Source: Rhizobium sp. NZLR1
GTDB taxonomy: Bacteria > Pseudomonadota > Alphaproteobacteria > Rhizobiales > Rhizobiaceae
DNA length: 64,000 nt
Reading direction: 5' to 3'
Assembly (NCBI RefSeq): GCF_017357385.1
Contig: NZ_CP071632.1
Location: forward strand, 1,369,501 to 1,433,500
The notes beneath the pieces are model-generated. The model saw only the letters and a program-made list of their open reading frames with translations, did not search any database and was not told the origin of the DNA. This document shows, one piece after another, positions 26,697-36,006 of this stretch. Position 1 is the stretch's first letter; every line of letters begins with the position of its first letter. The translations under genes were made by a program, and so were the position numbers.

Positions 26697-27176
26697 ATGA
26701 ACGATCTGCCCTTCTGGAAGAGCAAGACACTGGCCGAAATGACCGTCGCCGAGTGGGAAAGCCTCTGCGACGGCTGCGGCCTCTGTTGCCTCAACAAGAT
26801 CGAGGAATGGGATAGCGGCGATATCTACTTCACCTCGGTCAGCTGCAAGCTGCTCGACGGCCAAAGCTGTCGCTGCTCGAGCTATGAGAACCGCTGGGAT
26901 TTCGTGCCGGATTGCGTGCAACTGACCAAGGAGAACGTGCCCGATATCGCCTGGCTGCCGCCCACCTGCGGCTACCGGCTGGTCAACGAAGGCCGCGATC
27001 TCTACTGGTGGCATCCGCTCGTCTCCGGCGATCCGGAAACCGTTCATGCCGCCGGCATTTCCGCCCGAGGGCGCACCATCAACGAAAATGAGATCGATAT
27101 CGACGATCTCGAAGACTACGTCGTCGACTGGCCGCTGACCGTGGGCGAAGAGAAGGATGAGGAAGAAGAAGCCTAG
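26697..27176 (+). CDS. YcgN/UPF0260 family cysteine-cluster protein
   Basis: A 159-aa protein with CDGCGLCC near residue 25, a CxxCxxxCC-type cluster motif (Fe-S or zinc), and a further [16 protein letters not shown] region, as in UPF0260. The C-terminus is very acidic (EEKDEEEEA). The ATG at 26697 opens with [15 protein letters not shown], the normal family start. Function unknown. Confidence 0.88.
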   Translation: MNDLPFWKSKTLAEMTVAEWESLCDGCGLCCLNKIEEWDSGDIYFTSVSCKLLDGQSCRCSSYENRWDFVPDCVQLTKENVPDIAWLPPTCGYRLVNEGRDLYWWHPLVSGDPETVHAAGISARGRTINENEIDIDDLEDYVVDWPLTVGEEKDEEEEA

Positions 27177-27287
27177 CTGGAGCAGGATGATTTGAGGCCC
27201 GCCTAAAATCTGAATCCTGTTCTCAATTAAAGAGTTAGAGCATGATGTCATAAGAAAATCGCTCACACTTTTCGGCGTCATGCTCTA
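27177..27287. repeat. GAGCAGGATGA / GAGCATGATGTC rhizobial repeat
   Basis: Two hairpin-like units: GAGCAGGATGATTTGAGG with a facing AATCCTGTTCTC, then AGAGCATGATGTCATAAGAA facing TTCGGCGTCATGCTCT. It fills the gap between the YcgN gene and the convergent TetR gene, whose stop it touches. Confidence 0.65.
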
Positions 27288-27848
27288 GATGCGGGCTACC
27301 GCCGCGAGGAAACGCCGCAGTTCCGTCTCCACATAAACATCCACCGGCCCATTTGCACTAAAACCCCACCAGGTGAGCGAGCCCTGCCATTGCGACAGCA
27401 TCAGCCGGGCGATCGACTCCGGCGCGGTTGTCGATCCGAAACAGCGAACGATCGCCACCGTCAGCGCTTTTCCCCAGGTGGCCCCGCGGGCGCGCAGCAC
27501 CGGATCACGAAAGTCTTCACGAAGCACCAGCAGTCCCTCGCCATAGGCGGCGGCATTGTCGCCGTAATCCAGCGACAGGCCGACAAGCAGGGCGATCGCG
27601 CCTTCCGGCGTTTTCGGCACGCTCTCGGCAAGCCTCGTGGTTTCCGCATCCAGCCCGTCCCAGGCGTATAGCAGCGCTGCACGCAGCATCGCCGCCTTCG
27701 TCGCAAACCGCTGCACCAGCGTCGAGCCGGAAAGGCCGCTGGCTTTGGCCACTGCAGCAAAAGTCGCCGCATCCGGCCCCTCGGCATGGATCAGCGCCAG
27801 CACCATGGCGAGAAGCTGTTCATCGGAAAGCGTGCGGCGGCGCGGCAT
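27285..27848 (-). CDS. TetR family regulator
   Basis: A 187-aa protein with an N-terminal helix-turn-helix (AAVAKASGLSGSTLVQRFATKAAML, about residues 28-52) and a helical ligand domain. The ATG at 27848 gives MPRRRTLSDEQLL; upstream codons in frame overlap the operator and are excluded. It is transcribed away from the SDR gene with a 14-bp palindrome between them, which suggests it represses that gene and itself. Confidence 0.88.
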   Translation of the reverse strand: MPRRRTLSDEQLLAMVLALIHAEGPDAATFAAVAKASGLSGSTLVQRFATKAAMLRAALLYAWDGLDAETTRLAESVPKTPEGAIALLVGLSLDYGDNAAAYGEGLLVLREDFRDPVLRARGATWGKALTVAIVRCFGSTTAPESIARLMLSQWQGSLTWWGFSANGPVDVYVETELRRFLAAVARI

Positions 27849-27878
27849 GAAATTCCTCTTGCATTCGCCCCATTTATG

Positions 27879-27892
27879 AACGAACGTTCGTT
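27879..27892. promoter_or_regulatory. TetR operator candidate
   Basis: Perfect palindrome AACGAACGTTCGTT, followed by TATATA. It lies 30 bp before the TetR start and 47 bp before the SDR start, overlapping the expected promoters of both. Confidence 0.75.
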
Positions 27893-27939
27893 TATATACA
27901 ATCGGCTTTTTTTTGAGTTCTAGCGTGGAGGATGGAGAA

Positions 27940-28854
27940 GTGACAGCGAACTTGCGGGAGAAAGTGGCTTTAGTGGCAGGCGCAACGCGCGGCGCCGGCC
28001 GCGGCATCGCGGTGGAACTCGGTGCTGTCGGCGCCACCGTCTACGTAACAGGACGCACGACGCGTGCCCGGCAATCCGAATATGCGCGACCGGAGACGAT
28101 CGAGGAGACGGCCGAACTGGTAACGGCTGCGGGCGGCAGGGGCATTGCCGTGCAGGTCGACCATCTCGTTGTGGCTGAGGTCGAGGCGCTGGTGGCCCGC
28201 ATCCGGGCGGAGACCGGCAAGCTCGATATTCTCGTCAACGACATCTGGGGCGGCGAGAAGCTGTTCGAATGGGACAAGGCAGTCTGGGAGCATTCGCTGG
28301 ACAACGGCCTGCGCATGCTGCGGCTCGGCATCGAAACACATCTGATCACCGCCCACTACGCCCTGCCGCTGATGATCGAACGGCCGGGTGGACTGCTGGT
28401 GGAGATGACCGATGGCACGGCCGAATACAACGCCAGCCATTACCGGCTGTCGCCCTTCTATGACCTCGTCAAAACGGGTGTCACCCGCATGGCCTGGGCG
28501 CATTCTCAGGATTTGGCAAAACGCGGCGCCACTGCGGTTTCAATCACGCCTGGCTGGCTGCGCTCCGAAATGATGCTGGATGCTTTTGGTGTTCGAGAGG
28601 AGAACTGGCGCGAGGCGACGAAGACGCAGCCGCATTTCGCCATTTCCGAAACCCCGCGCTTCGTCGGCCGCGCGGTCGCGGCCATCGCCGCCGATCCCGA
28701 CCGCGCCCGCTGGAACGGCCAGTCGCTGTCGAGCGGTGGACTGGCCAAGGTCTACGGCTTCGATGACATCGACGGCTCGCGGCCGGATTGCTGGCGCTAC
28801 ATGGTGGAAGTGCAGGAGCCGGGCAAGCCGGCGGACGTGACCGGCTATCGCTAA
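27940..28854 (+). CDS. Short-chain dehydrogenase/reductase
   Basis: A 304-aa SDR with the Rossmann motif VALVAGATRGAGRGIAVELG at the N-terminus and TGRTT after strand 2, as in NADP-preferring enzymes. The usual catalytic YxxxK is hard to place: the region SPFYDLVKTGVTRM offers Y-D-L-V-K, which fits. The GTG start at 27940 follows GGAGGATGGAGAA. The substrate is unknown, but divergent TetR control suggests response to a small molecule. Confidence 0.85.
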   Translation: MTANLREKVALVAGATRGAGRGIAVELGAVGATVYVTGRTTRARQSEYARPETIEETAELVTAAGGRGIAVQVDHLVVAEVEALVARIRAETGKLDILVNDIWGGEKLFEWDKAVWEHSLDNGLRMLRLGIETHLITAHYALPLMIERPGGLLVEMTDGTAEYNASHYRLSPFYDLVKTGVTRMAWAHSQDLAKRGATAVSITPGWLRSEMMLDAFGVREENWREATKTQPHFAISETPRFVGRAVAAIAADPDRARWNGQSLSSGGLAKVYGFDDIDGSRPDCWRYMVEVQEPGKPADVTGYR

Positions 28855-28958
28855 TGCATGTCATCAGGAAGTGTGCAGCAGTACCGGAATAACGACCTGC
28901 CTAAAACAAAGGATCAAGCGCATCGCATCAATCAAATTTGATGCAACGCGCTTTAAGG
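28853..28958. repeat. GCATGTCGCCCGGAA family repeat, copy 2
   Basis: Reads TAATGCATGTCATCAGGAAG, then CAAGCGCATCGCATCAATC and GATGCAACGCGCTTTA. It is a diverged version of the copies at 3709-3806 and 42334-42440. Confidence 0.65.
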
Positions 28959-28965
28959 CCTCTGA

Positions 28966-30033
28966 TTACCGCGCGGCTGCGAGCCGCGCCGCATCGCGAA
29001 ACGACACCAGCCGTTTGGTCTGTTCGTCCCACAGCACAAGCTTGACGCAACGCAGGCTTTCCATGAGCGTGATCCGGCCGAGGTCGGCAAGCTCAGGATG
29101 GTCTCGCAGCACCTCCGGCAGCCGGTAATAGGGCACCCGGCTCGACAGATGATGCACGTGGTGGATGCCGATATTGCCGGTAATCCAGCGCAGCACCGGC
29201 GGCAGGTCGTAATGCGAGGCGCCGTGGAGGGCGGCATGCTGGAACTGCCAGTCCGGATCCTTCGACCAATGGGTTTCCTCGAATTGATGCTGGACGTAGA
29301 ACAGCCAGACACCGGCAGCACCGGCCAGAAGGACGGTCGGCAGATGCACCAGGAGGAAGGGGACGATCCCGACGGCCCAGATCAGCAGCGCTGCGACCAG
29401 TGCGATGGCAAGATTGGTCGCCATGGTCGAGACCCAGGGCAGAGCGCCGGAGCGCATCATGCCGAAAGGCAGGCGCTGCTTGATGAGGAACAGCCATGCC
29501 GGCCCGATCCCGAACATCACGATCGGGTGCCGGTAAAGCCGATAGCCAAGACGGCCCCAGCGCGACAGCGCATTGTATTCGGCGATCGTCAGCGTTTCGA
29601 TGTCGCCGACGCCGCGCTCGTCCAGGTTCCCGGCCGAGGCGTGGTGTTCCGCATGCGCCCGGCGCCAATAGTCGTAAGGCGTCAGCGTCAGGACGCCGAT
29701 CGTGCGCCCAACCCAGTCGTCGACGCCGCGGCGCGCGAAAAACGAGCCATGGCCGCAATCATGCTGGATCATGAACAGCCGCAGCAGAAAAGCGGCGGCG
29801 GGAACGACCAGGATCAGGCCGGGCCAGAAGCTGTAATGAACCGAGGCCCATGCGGCAGCCCAAAACAGCGCGAAGGGGACGACGGTGACGGCAAGCTCGA
29901 AAGCGCTACGTCCGGCTCTCGGCTGGCGATATCCGGCAAGAATCTTCAACCAGCGCTTTTCAGCAAAAAGCTCGTTGTGGCCCGCGGAGGGTTCCAAGGT
30001 TGCGGCGGGTTCGGCCAAAGGGGCCACTTGCAT
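28966..30033 (-). CDS. Membrane fatty acid desaturase
   Basis: A 355-aa di-iron desaturase. Three histidine boxes are present: HDCGH, HAEHH and HHVHH, with hydrophobic segments between them (SVHYSFWPGLILVVPAAAFL and others). It introduces a double bond into acyl chains, probably of membrane lipids. I chose the ATG at 30033; the frame is open to 30234 but those codons look non-coding. No ferredoxin gene is next to it. Confidence 0.9.
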   Translation of the reverse strand: MQVAPLAEPAATLEPSAGHNELFAEKRWLKILAGYRQPRAGRSAFELAVTVVPFALFWAAAWASVHYSFWPGLILVVPAAAFLLRLFMIQHDCGHGSFFARRGVDDWVGRTIGVLTLTPYDYWRRAHAEHHASAGNLDERGVGDIETLTIAEYNALSRWGRLGYRLYRHPIVMFGIGPAWLFLIKQRLPFGMMRSGALPWVSTMATNLAIALVAALLIWAVGIVPFLLVHLPTVLLAGAAGVWLFYVQHQFEETHWSKDPDWQFQHAALHGASHYDLPPVLRWITGNIGIHHVHHLSSRVPYYRLPEVLRDHPELADLGRITLMESLRCVKLVLWDEQTKRLVSFRDAARLAAAR

Positions 30034-30348
30034 TTCCTCGCTCTCGTTGCGGCGCGCGGATTCGATCACAGAATAGCGCCATGAAAGGCCGCGATACTCG
30101 AAAGGCCGAGTGCGATCACCACAGCCGAGCGAATGAGAAAGAGCGGATAGTCGAAACGGTACATTGTATGAAAAGAGGTCATGGCTGCAGCACTTCCCGT
30201 TTTTCTGAAAACATGTCAATGGCGATAATGTCACGCCGGCGCGCGGCGCGGCCGATAGAACGCGCCATCACCTTCAAATCACACATGATTTTGTGCGCAA
30301 ATCGATCCTGATTTCCGCTGTATGTGCGTGGGGGCTCGATGAGAGCGT
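30034..30348. other. Intergenic region upstream of the desaturase
   Basis: A 315-bp region with the desaturase promoter on the minus strand. A plus-strand frame from 30293 is antisense to the 47-aa gene and is not believed. No operator recognised. Confidence 0.4.
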
Positions 30349-30492
30349 CTATTTCTTTGGAGCACTGCCCTGCGGGGCGGTCGTGGTCGCCGTCTTCATC
30401 TGGTTGGCGAATGTGCTTTCCGTCTTAGCCGCCTGCTTGTCCTTCTTCGGCTTCCGGACCTCACGATTGCTTCTTACCTGTCCTTTTGCCAT
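30349..30492 (-). CDS. 47-aa basic protein (MAKGQVRSNRE type)
   Basis: The ATG at 30492 follows GGGAG by nine bases. The product begins MAKGQVRSNREVRKPKKDKQ and then has TESTFANQMKTATTTAP and a basic end. I recognise the start as like a small, Lys-rich protein found widely in rhizobia. It is soluble and disordered in appearance; function unknown. Too short for a standard ORF cut-off. Confidence 0.65.
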   Translation of the reverse strand: MAKGQVRSNREVRKPKKDKQAAKTESTFANQMKTATTTAPQGSAPKK

Positions 30493-30861
30493 GGATAAAT
30501 CTCCCGTTTGATCGAAAACTGAAAGCCGCAGCCTGCGCGGTGTTCGCCCACTTGTCGGTCGCGACCGGAGATCGCGGGGTCGTCATGAGGGCGACCCGAC
30601 AACGCCGGGCCGCAGGAATTGAATGAAATGATGCCTGCTGAAACCGCATCGAAGTCTGGAGGCGGATGACCTGAGAGGTCACCAAAAGCCAAACCCGACG
30701 TTGAGACGGGACGTCACCATGCTTCGCGATCAGGAAAATGGCGGGGCCGGAATCCGGTCACCGCAAATGCCACATCGGCCAGATCAGCGAGCCATCTTCT
30801 TACACTGAAATTACGGTGCCATTAAGGCCATTGCCGCAAGAAAGCCATATTTCCACAGGGC
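30493..30861. other. Intergenic region, no gene seen
   Basis: A 369-bp region between two small minus-strand genes. It contains the upstream region of the 47-aa gene. Frames crossing it are short and lack ribosome-binding sites. A GACCTGAGAGGTC near-palindrome occurs at 30668-30680. Confidence 0.4.
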
Positions 30862-31140
30862 TTAATCATTGATGGGAAACAGGCGGATCAGCTTGGTTCT
30901 TTCCATTTCCGCTCGGCCTGATGCCGACATGATGCCACGGGCCAGGCAAAGGTCTCTATCCCGCCCGATATCGACAGGTACTTGCATGCCGCCGGCCTTG
31001 AGCAGGCGGTCGGTCATCGACAAAAGCAGGTCCAGCCGCGCCTGGCAACCGTCCGCTTCGAGGAGCGCCACCCGGCGCTCCCTGTCAATCTCTGCAAGTT
31101 CCTCGGCATGCTGTCGTTGTTGGTAAGCCCCGAACTGCAC
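30862..31140 (-). CDS. Hypothetical 92-aa protein
   Basis: A GTG-started frame with a heptad-like N-terminal helix (QQRQHAEELAEIDRERRVAL) and LDLLLSMTDRLLKAGG. No family recognised and the ribosome-binding site is weak. The reverse strand also carries an 85-aa frame, but that one is Ser/Arg-rich, as shadow frames usually are. Confidence 0.4.
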   Translation of the reverse strand: MQFGAYQQRQHAEELAEIDRERRVALLEADGCQARLDLLLSMTDRLLKAGGMQVPVDIGRDRDLCLARGIMSASGRAEMERTKLIRLFPIND

Positions 31141-31284
31141 TCATCCAAAATAACCGGCCGCTACGACGCAGATACAGAGCAACAGGGTTTTTCGCACAAT
31201 AATCCTTCGGAGCCGGGCAGCTCGGTTATGCGCAGTTTCAAAGTGATAGAGCGTCCTTGGAGCGTCTGAAAGACGCGCGGGGCA

Positions 31285-31581
31285 TTAGACGGCGGCACGT
31301 TTTTCGCGGGGCAATCCCTGTATCGCATATCGGTTACAGACCGGGACGACCGGTTTCGGCGGTGCCTTCGGCTTGCCGAAATGGTATTCGAGCGCCCGTG
31401 AGAGCATGGCCGGCGAGGTGACACCCTCCTCGAACAATCTGATCAAAAGCACGGCGGCGACGTTGAAGACCCGTTGGTCCTCGATCAGGATTCTGGCGTC
31501 ATAACCGGCGTCGTCGAGCACGCCCTGAAGCATGTCGAGATCGGACGAGGTCAGATGTGACTTTTCGGAAGTGGAAGACAT
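31285..31581 (-). CDS. Small protein, paralogue of the 21907-22113 product
   Basis: A 98-aa protein starting MSSTSEKSHLTSSDLDMLQG. AGGAGG stands four bases before the ATG. Its helical core resembles the protein at 21907-22113 (xxDLDxLxGxLD, then a pattern of a short hydrophobic helix, Gly and a second helix). It has an extra basic C-terminal tail (CNRYAIQGLPREKRAAV). Function unknown. Confidence 0.65.
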   Translation of the reverse strand: MSSTSEKSHLTSSDLDMLQGVLDDAGYDARILIEDQRVFNVAAVLLIRLFEEGVTSPAMLSRALEYHFGKPKAPPKPVVPVCNRYAIQGLPREKRAAV

Positions 31582-31756
31582 AGGTCCTCCTTTCATCGGG
31601 GCGAAGGTATGAAAACCCTCAGTCGGCAGCGCCCGTACAATGGCTGCCGAAGGCGAGACCATGCGCCTTTCGCCGGAGCAAGGCAACGGGATTCTGCTGC
31701 TAATATTCGCTTTGTCTTATGAAGAGCCCGCACCGATCAGGGTGCGGGCGCAACGG

Positions 31757-33157
31757 TCATTCCGCCGCCTGATAGGCCGACGTCCGGGCGGCCGATGTCC
31801 GCGGACCGGCGGCTGCAAGCAGGGTAATCGCGACCGCGAGCAGCGCGACGAAGGCGATGCCGGCGACATAAGGATCCCAGCCGAAATGCGGTGCGGCGCC
31901 GAACACTGCCGAGGCGGCTGCGAGCACGATGCCGCCGCCGATCTGGAAAGAAGCGAAGAGCAGTCCGGAGGCAAGCCCCGATTTGTCATCCTCCACGTCG
32001 GAAAGGGCTGCGACCTGCACTGAAGGGTAGGTCAGGGCGTAACCGAGGCCGAGCGGGATTTGTGAGAACAGCACAAGCAGGATCGGGTCGACATGTCCGA
32101 GTGCGGTTACCCAGAAAATATAGCTGAAGGCCTGCAGGCCGACACCCGCCGCCATCAGGCCGGTGGCGCCGCGATTTTGCGCGAGTGTCGCAAAACGTGG
32201 CGCCAGGAACATCACGAAGACGCCGCCAAGCGCAAAGCAGAAGCCGGTGGTGAAGGCCGACCAGCCGATGACGTTCTGGTAATAGAGCGTCGCCAGAAAC
32301 TGGAAGCCGACATAGGAACCCTGGAAGAGGGCGGCGATCGCATTGGCATGCCGGAGTTTCGCCCGGCGGAACATGCCAAGCGGCACCATCGGATCGGCAT
32401 GGCGCGCTTCGACCAGCAGGAAGAGCAGGATCAGCGCCAGCGACGCGACGAGCGAACCCCAGGTCGCAAAAGCCTGCCAGCCGGCGGCAGCGGCATTGGT
32501 GATGCCGAAGACGAAGAGCAACAGGCCGGGGGTGATCGTCAGCGCGCCGGCCCAGTCGAAGGCGGGCCGCGGTCCCGTTCTTTTCGGGTCGGCCGGCAGC
32601 GCCAACGGCGCAAGAAAGAGCGTCAGGATGGCAACCGGCGCGCCCATGACGAGCGTCGCCCGCCAACTGAAGATCGTCGCCGCACCGCCGAGGACCATGC
32701 CGAGCACGAAGCCGGTGGCGCCGGTGGAGGCGAAGACCCCAAGCGCTTTTGCCCGCGCCTTCCCCTCGCCGAAGACGGAGAGCAGCAGCGCAAGGGCGGC
32801 AGGCGCGGTGAAGGCGGCGGCAATGCCCTTGATCAATCGGGCACCAATCAGCGTCGGCCCGCTGTCGACAAAGCCGCCGGCGATGCTGGCGGCGGCAAAA
32901 ATCGCCAGCGACCACAGGAAGACGCGGCGGTGGCCGAAGACGTCGGCAACCCGGCCGCCGAGCAGTAGAAAGCCGCCATAGCCGAGCACATACGCGCTGA
33001 CGGCCCATTGCAGCGATGTCGCCTCCATGCCGAGTTCGGCCTGGATGGCGGGCAGCGCGACACCGATGGTGGAGACGTCCATGGCGTCGAGAAAGTTGGC
33101 GGCACAGAGCAGCAGCAGTGCCAGCCCCGCTCCGCCTTTCGATTTGGAAAGTGTCAT
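31757..33157 (-). CDS. MFS efflux transporter (DHA2-like)
   Basis: A 466-aa protein with about 14 hydrophobic segments. The family motif GGRVADVFGHRRVF lies between the second and third segments (motif A form), and the antiporter-type motif GFVLGMVLGG follows later. The start follows GAAGGA. The divergent LysR gene, with a dyad between, probably regulates it. The substrate is likely a drug-like or aromatic compound, by inference. Confidence 0.88.
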   Translation of the reverse strand: MTLSKSKGGAGLALLLLCAANFLDAMDVSTIGVALPAIQAELGMEATSLQWAVSAYVLGYGGFLLLGGRVADVFGHRRVFLWSLAIFAAASIAGGFVDSGPTLIGARLIKGIAAAFTAPAALALLLSVFGEGKARAKALGVFASTGATGFVLGMVLGGAATIFSWRATLVMGAPVAILTLFLAPLALPADPKRTGPRPAFDWAGALTITPGLLLFVFGITNAAAAGWQAFATWGSLVASLALILLFLLVEARHADPMVPLGMFRRAKLRHANAIAALFQGSYVGFQFLATLYYQNVIGWSAFTTGFCFALGGVFVMFLAPRFATLAQNRGATGLMAAGVGLQAFSYIFWVTALGHVDPILLVLFSQIPLGLGYALTYPSVQVAALSDVEDDKSGLASGLLFASFQIGGGIVLAAASAVFGAAPHFGWDPYVAGIAFVALLAVAITLLAAAGPRTSAARTSAYQAAE

Positions 33158-33240
33158 CGAAATCGTTCCTTCTTTGCTGCCGCCTCGTCGAGGGAGGTTG
33201 CGCGGACGGCAGGGAACGAGAAAATGTACAGCTTCCTAAC

Positions 33241-33257
33241 CTATTGCAAATTGATAG
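33241..33257. promoter_or_regulatory. LysR-type operator candidate
   Basis: CTAT-TGCAAATTG-ATAG forms an interrupted dyad in the 124-bp gap between the divergent MFS and LysR genes. This is the spacing and AT-richness usual for LysR-type sites, but the assignment is inference. Confidence 0.5.
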
Positions 33258-33281
33258 TAGCCATGCCAGGTATTACTCACG

Positions 33282-34244
33282 ATGATGAATGATGCTACGC
33301 TTCGAAAAATCGATCTGAACCTTTTGCTGGCCTTTTCGGTGCTGATGCAGGAGCGCAATGTCAGCCGCGCCGCCGAGCGCCTGCTGCTTGGCCAGCCAGG
33401 CCTGTCGGCCGCTTTGCGGCGCCTGCGCGAGGCGCTGGATGACGAACTCTTCGTGCGTGTCGGCCGCGGTCTGCAGCCGACACCGCGCGCCCTTTCCATT
33501 GCCCCGGCGATCGAGGATGCGCTATCGGGCATCGAACGCGCCATCCGCCCGCAGGCCGAGTTTGATCCGGCAAGCTGGCAGGGCGAGTTCCGCATCGGCA
33601 TGTGCGACAATCTCGAATCAGCTTTCTTCGGCCCGCTTGCCGCCCGTCTTCTCCAGCTTTCGCCGGGCGCCCGGCTGATCGGCATCGCGTCCGAAAAGCG
33701 CGATGCCGCCCGCCGGTTGGACGAGGGGGTCTTCGACTTCAGCGTTTCCGTGCATGACGAACCGGCCTCCTGGCACATCCGCGCGCCGCTGTTCGACCAG
33801 GCCTCGATCTGCATTTACGATGACGCTCAACTCCGACTGGAGGCGCCGCTGAGCCTTGAGGATTTCGCCACTGTCGCCCATCTCACCGTCTCGTTCGAAG
33901 GCAATGCCTCGACCAGCATCGACACCGCACTGAGCCGCACCGGCCATGTCAGGCGTGTGGTGGCGACGGTGCCGCGCTTTTCCGCCCTGCCGACGGCGTT
34001 GCGGGCGATGCCCGCCATCGCCATCGTGCCGGAATCGATCGGTCGCTGCATGGCGCAACTGCATGGGCTGACCATCTCAGCGCCGCCGCTTTCGCTGCCG
34101 GCCGATCCGGTGACCATGCTCTACCGCCGGGTCGACCAGGCCGACGGCCGGGCGCGCTGGTTCCGCCGCCTGTTCCTCGACGTCGCCGGCGAGGCGCTCG
34201 TAGCCTCCGGCTGCCGCGTCTCGATCATGAGAGCGGCGGCCTAA
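33282..34244 (+). CDS. LysR family transcriptional regulator
   Basis: A 320-aa regulator. The N-terminal helix-turn-helix region runs through LNLLLAFSVLMQERNVSRAA and LGQPGLSAALRRLREALDDELFV; its wording recalls NodD-type LysR proteins. The effector domain follows. Two adjacent ATGs at 33282 and 33285 are possible starts. Divergent from the MFS transporter it probably controls. Confidence 0.88.
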   Translation: MMNDATLRKIDLNLLLAFSVLMQERNVSRAAERLLLGQPGLSAALRRLREALDDELFVRVGRGLQPTPRALSIAPAIEDALSGIERAIRPQAEFDPASWQGEFRIGMCDNLESAFFGPLAARLLQLSPGARLIGIASEKRDAARRLDEGVFDFSVSVHDEPASWHIRAPLFDQASICIYDDAQLRLEAPLSLEDFATVAHLTVSFEGNASTSIDTALSRTGHVRRVVATVPRFSALPTALRAMPAIAIVPESIGRCMAQLHGLTISAPPLSLPADPVTMLYRRVDQADGRARWFRRLFLDVAGEALVASGCRVSIMRAAA

Positions 34245-34290
34245 GCAATTCCAGGAAAAGTGCGAAGCGGTTTTCCGTCTGGAATTGCGT
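34244..34290. repeat. AGCAATTCC...GAATTGCG repeat, copy 3
   Basis: AGCAATTCCAGGAAAAGTGC then GTCTGGAATTGCGT. Nearly identical to the second copy at 16541-16588. It starts at the last base of the LysR stop. Confidence 0.7.
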
Positions 34291-34312
34291 AAAAATAAAA
34301 TGCTGATCCCTA

Positions 34313-34693
34313 TTATAGCTCGCCTTTGTGGAAATAGGCTTCGAGGCGGTAGCCATCCGGGTCGATGATGAACGCGGCGTAATAAAAGCGTCCATAATCC
34401 GGCCGGATACCCGGTTCGCCATTGTCGGTGCCGCCGGATGCGACTGCGGCCGCGTAAAAGGCATCGACCGCCGCCTCGTTGGGCGCGACGAAGCAGAAAT
34501 GCAGCCCGGATCGCATATCGGCAACAACCGGTTGCTCGACCTGCATCACCCAGAGCCCGACCTGTTCCGGGCCGTAGCCGATCATCTTGTCGGAATTGGA
34601 TAGGCGCTCATATCCGAGCGGCGCTAGTGCCGCATCATAGAAACGGCGGGCTCTTTCCAGGTCTTTTACGCCGATGGAGATATGATCGAACAT
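34313..34693 (-). CDS. VOC family protein (glyoxalase-like)
   Basis: A 126-aa single VOC domain starting MFDHISIGVKDLERARRFYD. His4 and the Glu in GYRLEAYF are at metal-ligand positions. A PNEAAVDAFYAAAVASGG segment matches the family's helical part. The substrate is unknown. Confidence 0.88.
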   Translation of the reverse strand: MFDHISIGVKDLERARRFYDAALAPLGYERLSNSDKMIGYGPEQVGLWVMQVEQPVVADMRSGLHFCFVAPNEAAVDAFYAAAVASGGTDNGEPGIRPDYGRFYYAAFIIDPDGYRLEAYFHKGEL

Positions 34694-34888
34694 GGACTGC
34701 GAACCCCCTATCTTCTGCTAATCCCCAAAGGACTGCTCACACCCAAGATGGCTCGACGCTAAAATCTTTCAACCGCTGTCTCAAAGCATGTCGCGCAAAA
34801 CTGCGCTTGCGGTCGACCATTCCGGCCGCGCCTTCCGCCTGCGGCAAAGCCTGTGGCTGGACATTGCCGCATCCGCCCAGGTCTCGTT

Positions 34889-35731
34889 CTAAACGGCGCC
34901 CTCAGCGACGCTTTGCATGTGCTGCAGGTTCGTCACCTCATAGGTCCAGACTCGAAACGCCTTCAGCACATGCGGTCCGAAGGAATTGATGAGCGGTATG
35001 TCGGCGGCGTCGCGCCCGCGCGCGACGATGATACGACCGATCCGCGGCGTGTTGTTGCGCGGATCAAATGTATGCCATGCGCCATCAAGGAAGACCTCGA
35101 TCCAGGCGCTGAAGTCCATCGGATCGACGACGGGAATACCGATGTCGCCGAGATGGCCATTGATATATCGCGCAGGAATGTTGAGGCAACGGCACAACGC
35201 CACCGCGAGATGCGCAAAGTCGCGACAGACGCCGACACGTTCGTGGAACGCCTCGAAGGCTGTCCGCGTCGATCGCGCCCGCATGTAGTCGAATTGGATA
35301 TGGCCGTGAACGAAGTCGCAGATCGCCTGAACGCGGCCCCAGCCGGATGAGACGGTGCCGAACATATCCCACGCGATTTGACTGAGACGATCCGTCTCGC
35401 AATAGCGGCTGCCCATCAGGTAGACGAGGCAATCATCCGGCAACTCCGAAACCGGGATTTCCCTGGCGCCTAGCAGCGACCTGTCCGGTTTGCCGTCGTC
35501 TTCGATCGTCGCATCGCCCCATATGGTCAGGTCGCCCGCTGGGGCAACCAGCCGAAGACAGCGGTTGCCGAAGAGGTCGCGATAAGTCGAAGTGGCAACA
35601 TCGGGCGTGGTGAATACCGTTTCCGGAATTCTGATGTCGGCCGCACGATCCTCATGAACCGACAACAGACACACCAATGCGGTCGGCTGCGGGCAGGTCA
35701 GCGTCATTTCATAGCCGTAACGGATCAACAT
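34889..35731 (-). CDS. Transglutaminase-like protein with catalytic His replaced
   Basis: A 280-aa protein of the bacterial transglutaminase-like family. The nucleophile Cys169 is present in GVCRDFAHLA and the Asp in HTFDPRN. In this subfamily the catalytic His sits in a FHAW motif; here the sequence is DFSAWIEVF, with Ser208 at that position. A nearby His220 could substitute, or the protein may be inactive. The ATG at 35731 overlaps the stop of the DUF1488 gene by 7 nt. It is the last gene of a five-gene operon. Confidence 0.85.
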   Translation of the reverse strand: MLIRYGYEMTLTCPQPTALVCLLSVHEDRAADIRIPETVFTTPDVATSTYRDLFGNRCLRLVAPAGDLTIWGDATIEDDGKPDRSLLGAREIPVSELPDDCLVYLMGSRYCETDRLSQIAWDMFGTVSSGWGRVQAICDFVHGHIQFDYMRARSTRTAFEAFHERVGVCRDFAHLAVALCRCLNIPARYINGHLGDIGIPVVDPMDFSAWIEVFLDGAWHTFDPRNNTPRIGRIIVARGRDAADIPLINSFGPHVLKAFRVWTYEVTNLQHMQSVAEGAV

Positions 35732-36006
35732 GGAACGTTCTCCGCCGCAGTTGGAGTGTAGAAGGCGCGGCGGCGGCAGGAATAGGCTTTGTGTGCCACG
35801 TGCTGAATCGAGTTGCGCAGGGCGTCGAAAGACGAAAGCCACCTCGTTTCCGAAGGCTCGGTTCTTTGCAATGCAGCGTCGGATTTCGCCAGCGCGCCAG
35901 CCTCGATGAAGAACAATACCTGGAACATGCCGTCATGGCCGACAAAGCGCACAGCATTTCTCACCGAATCGAAGCTGCGGCTTTGGCTCAGAAAAGCTAG
36001 CGCCAT
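35725..36006 (-). CDS. DUF1488 family protein
   Basis: A 93-aa protein beginning MALAFLSQSRSFDSVRNAVR and continuing FVGHDGMFQVLFFIEAGAL, the DUF1488 core (a small beta-rich protein common in rhizobia). Its start overlaps the upstream gene by 10 nt and its end overlaps the transglutaminase gene by 7 nt. Function unknown. Confidence 0.75.
   Translation of the reverse strand: MALAFLSQSRSFDSVRNAVRFVGHDGMFQVLFFIEAGALAKSDAALQRTEPSETRWLSSFDALRNSIQHVAHKAYSCRRRAFYTPTAAENVPC

Noticed and set aside
30293..30511. A 72-codon plus-strand frame with hydrophobic segments
   Set aside because: Antisense to the 47-aa Lys-rich gene, which has the better ribosome-binding site; Lys codons read backwards give Phe/Leu, explaining the hydrophobicity.
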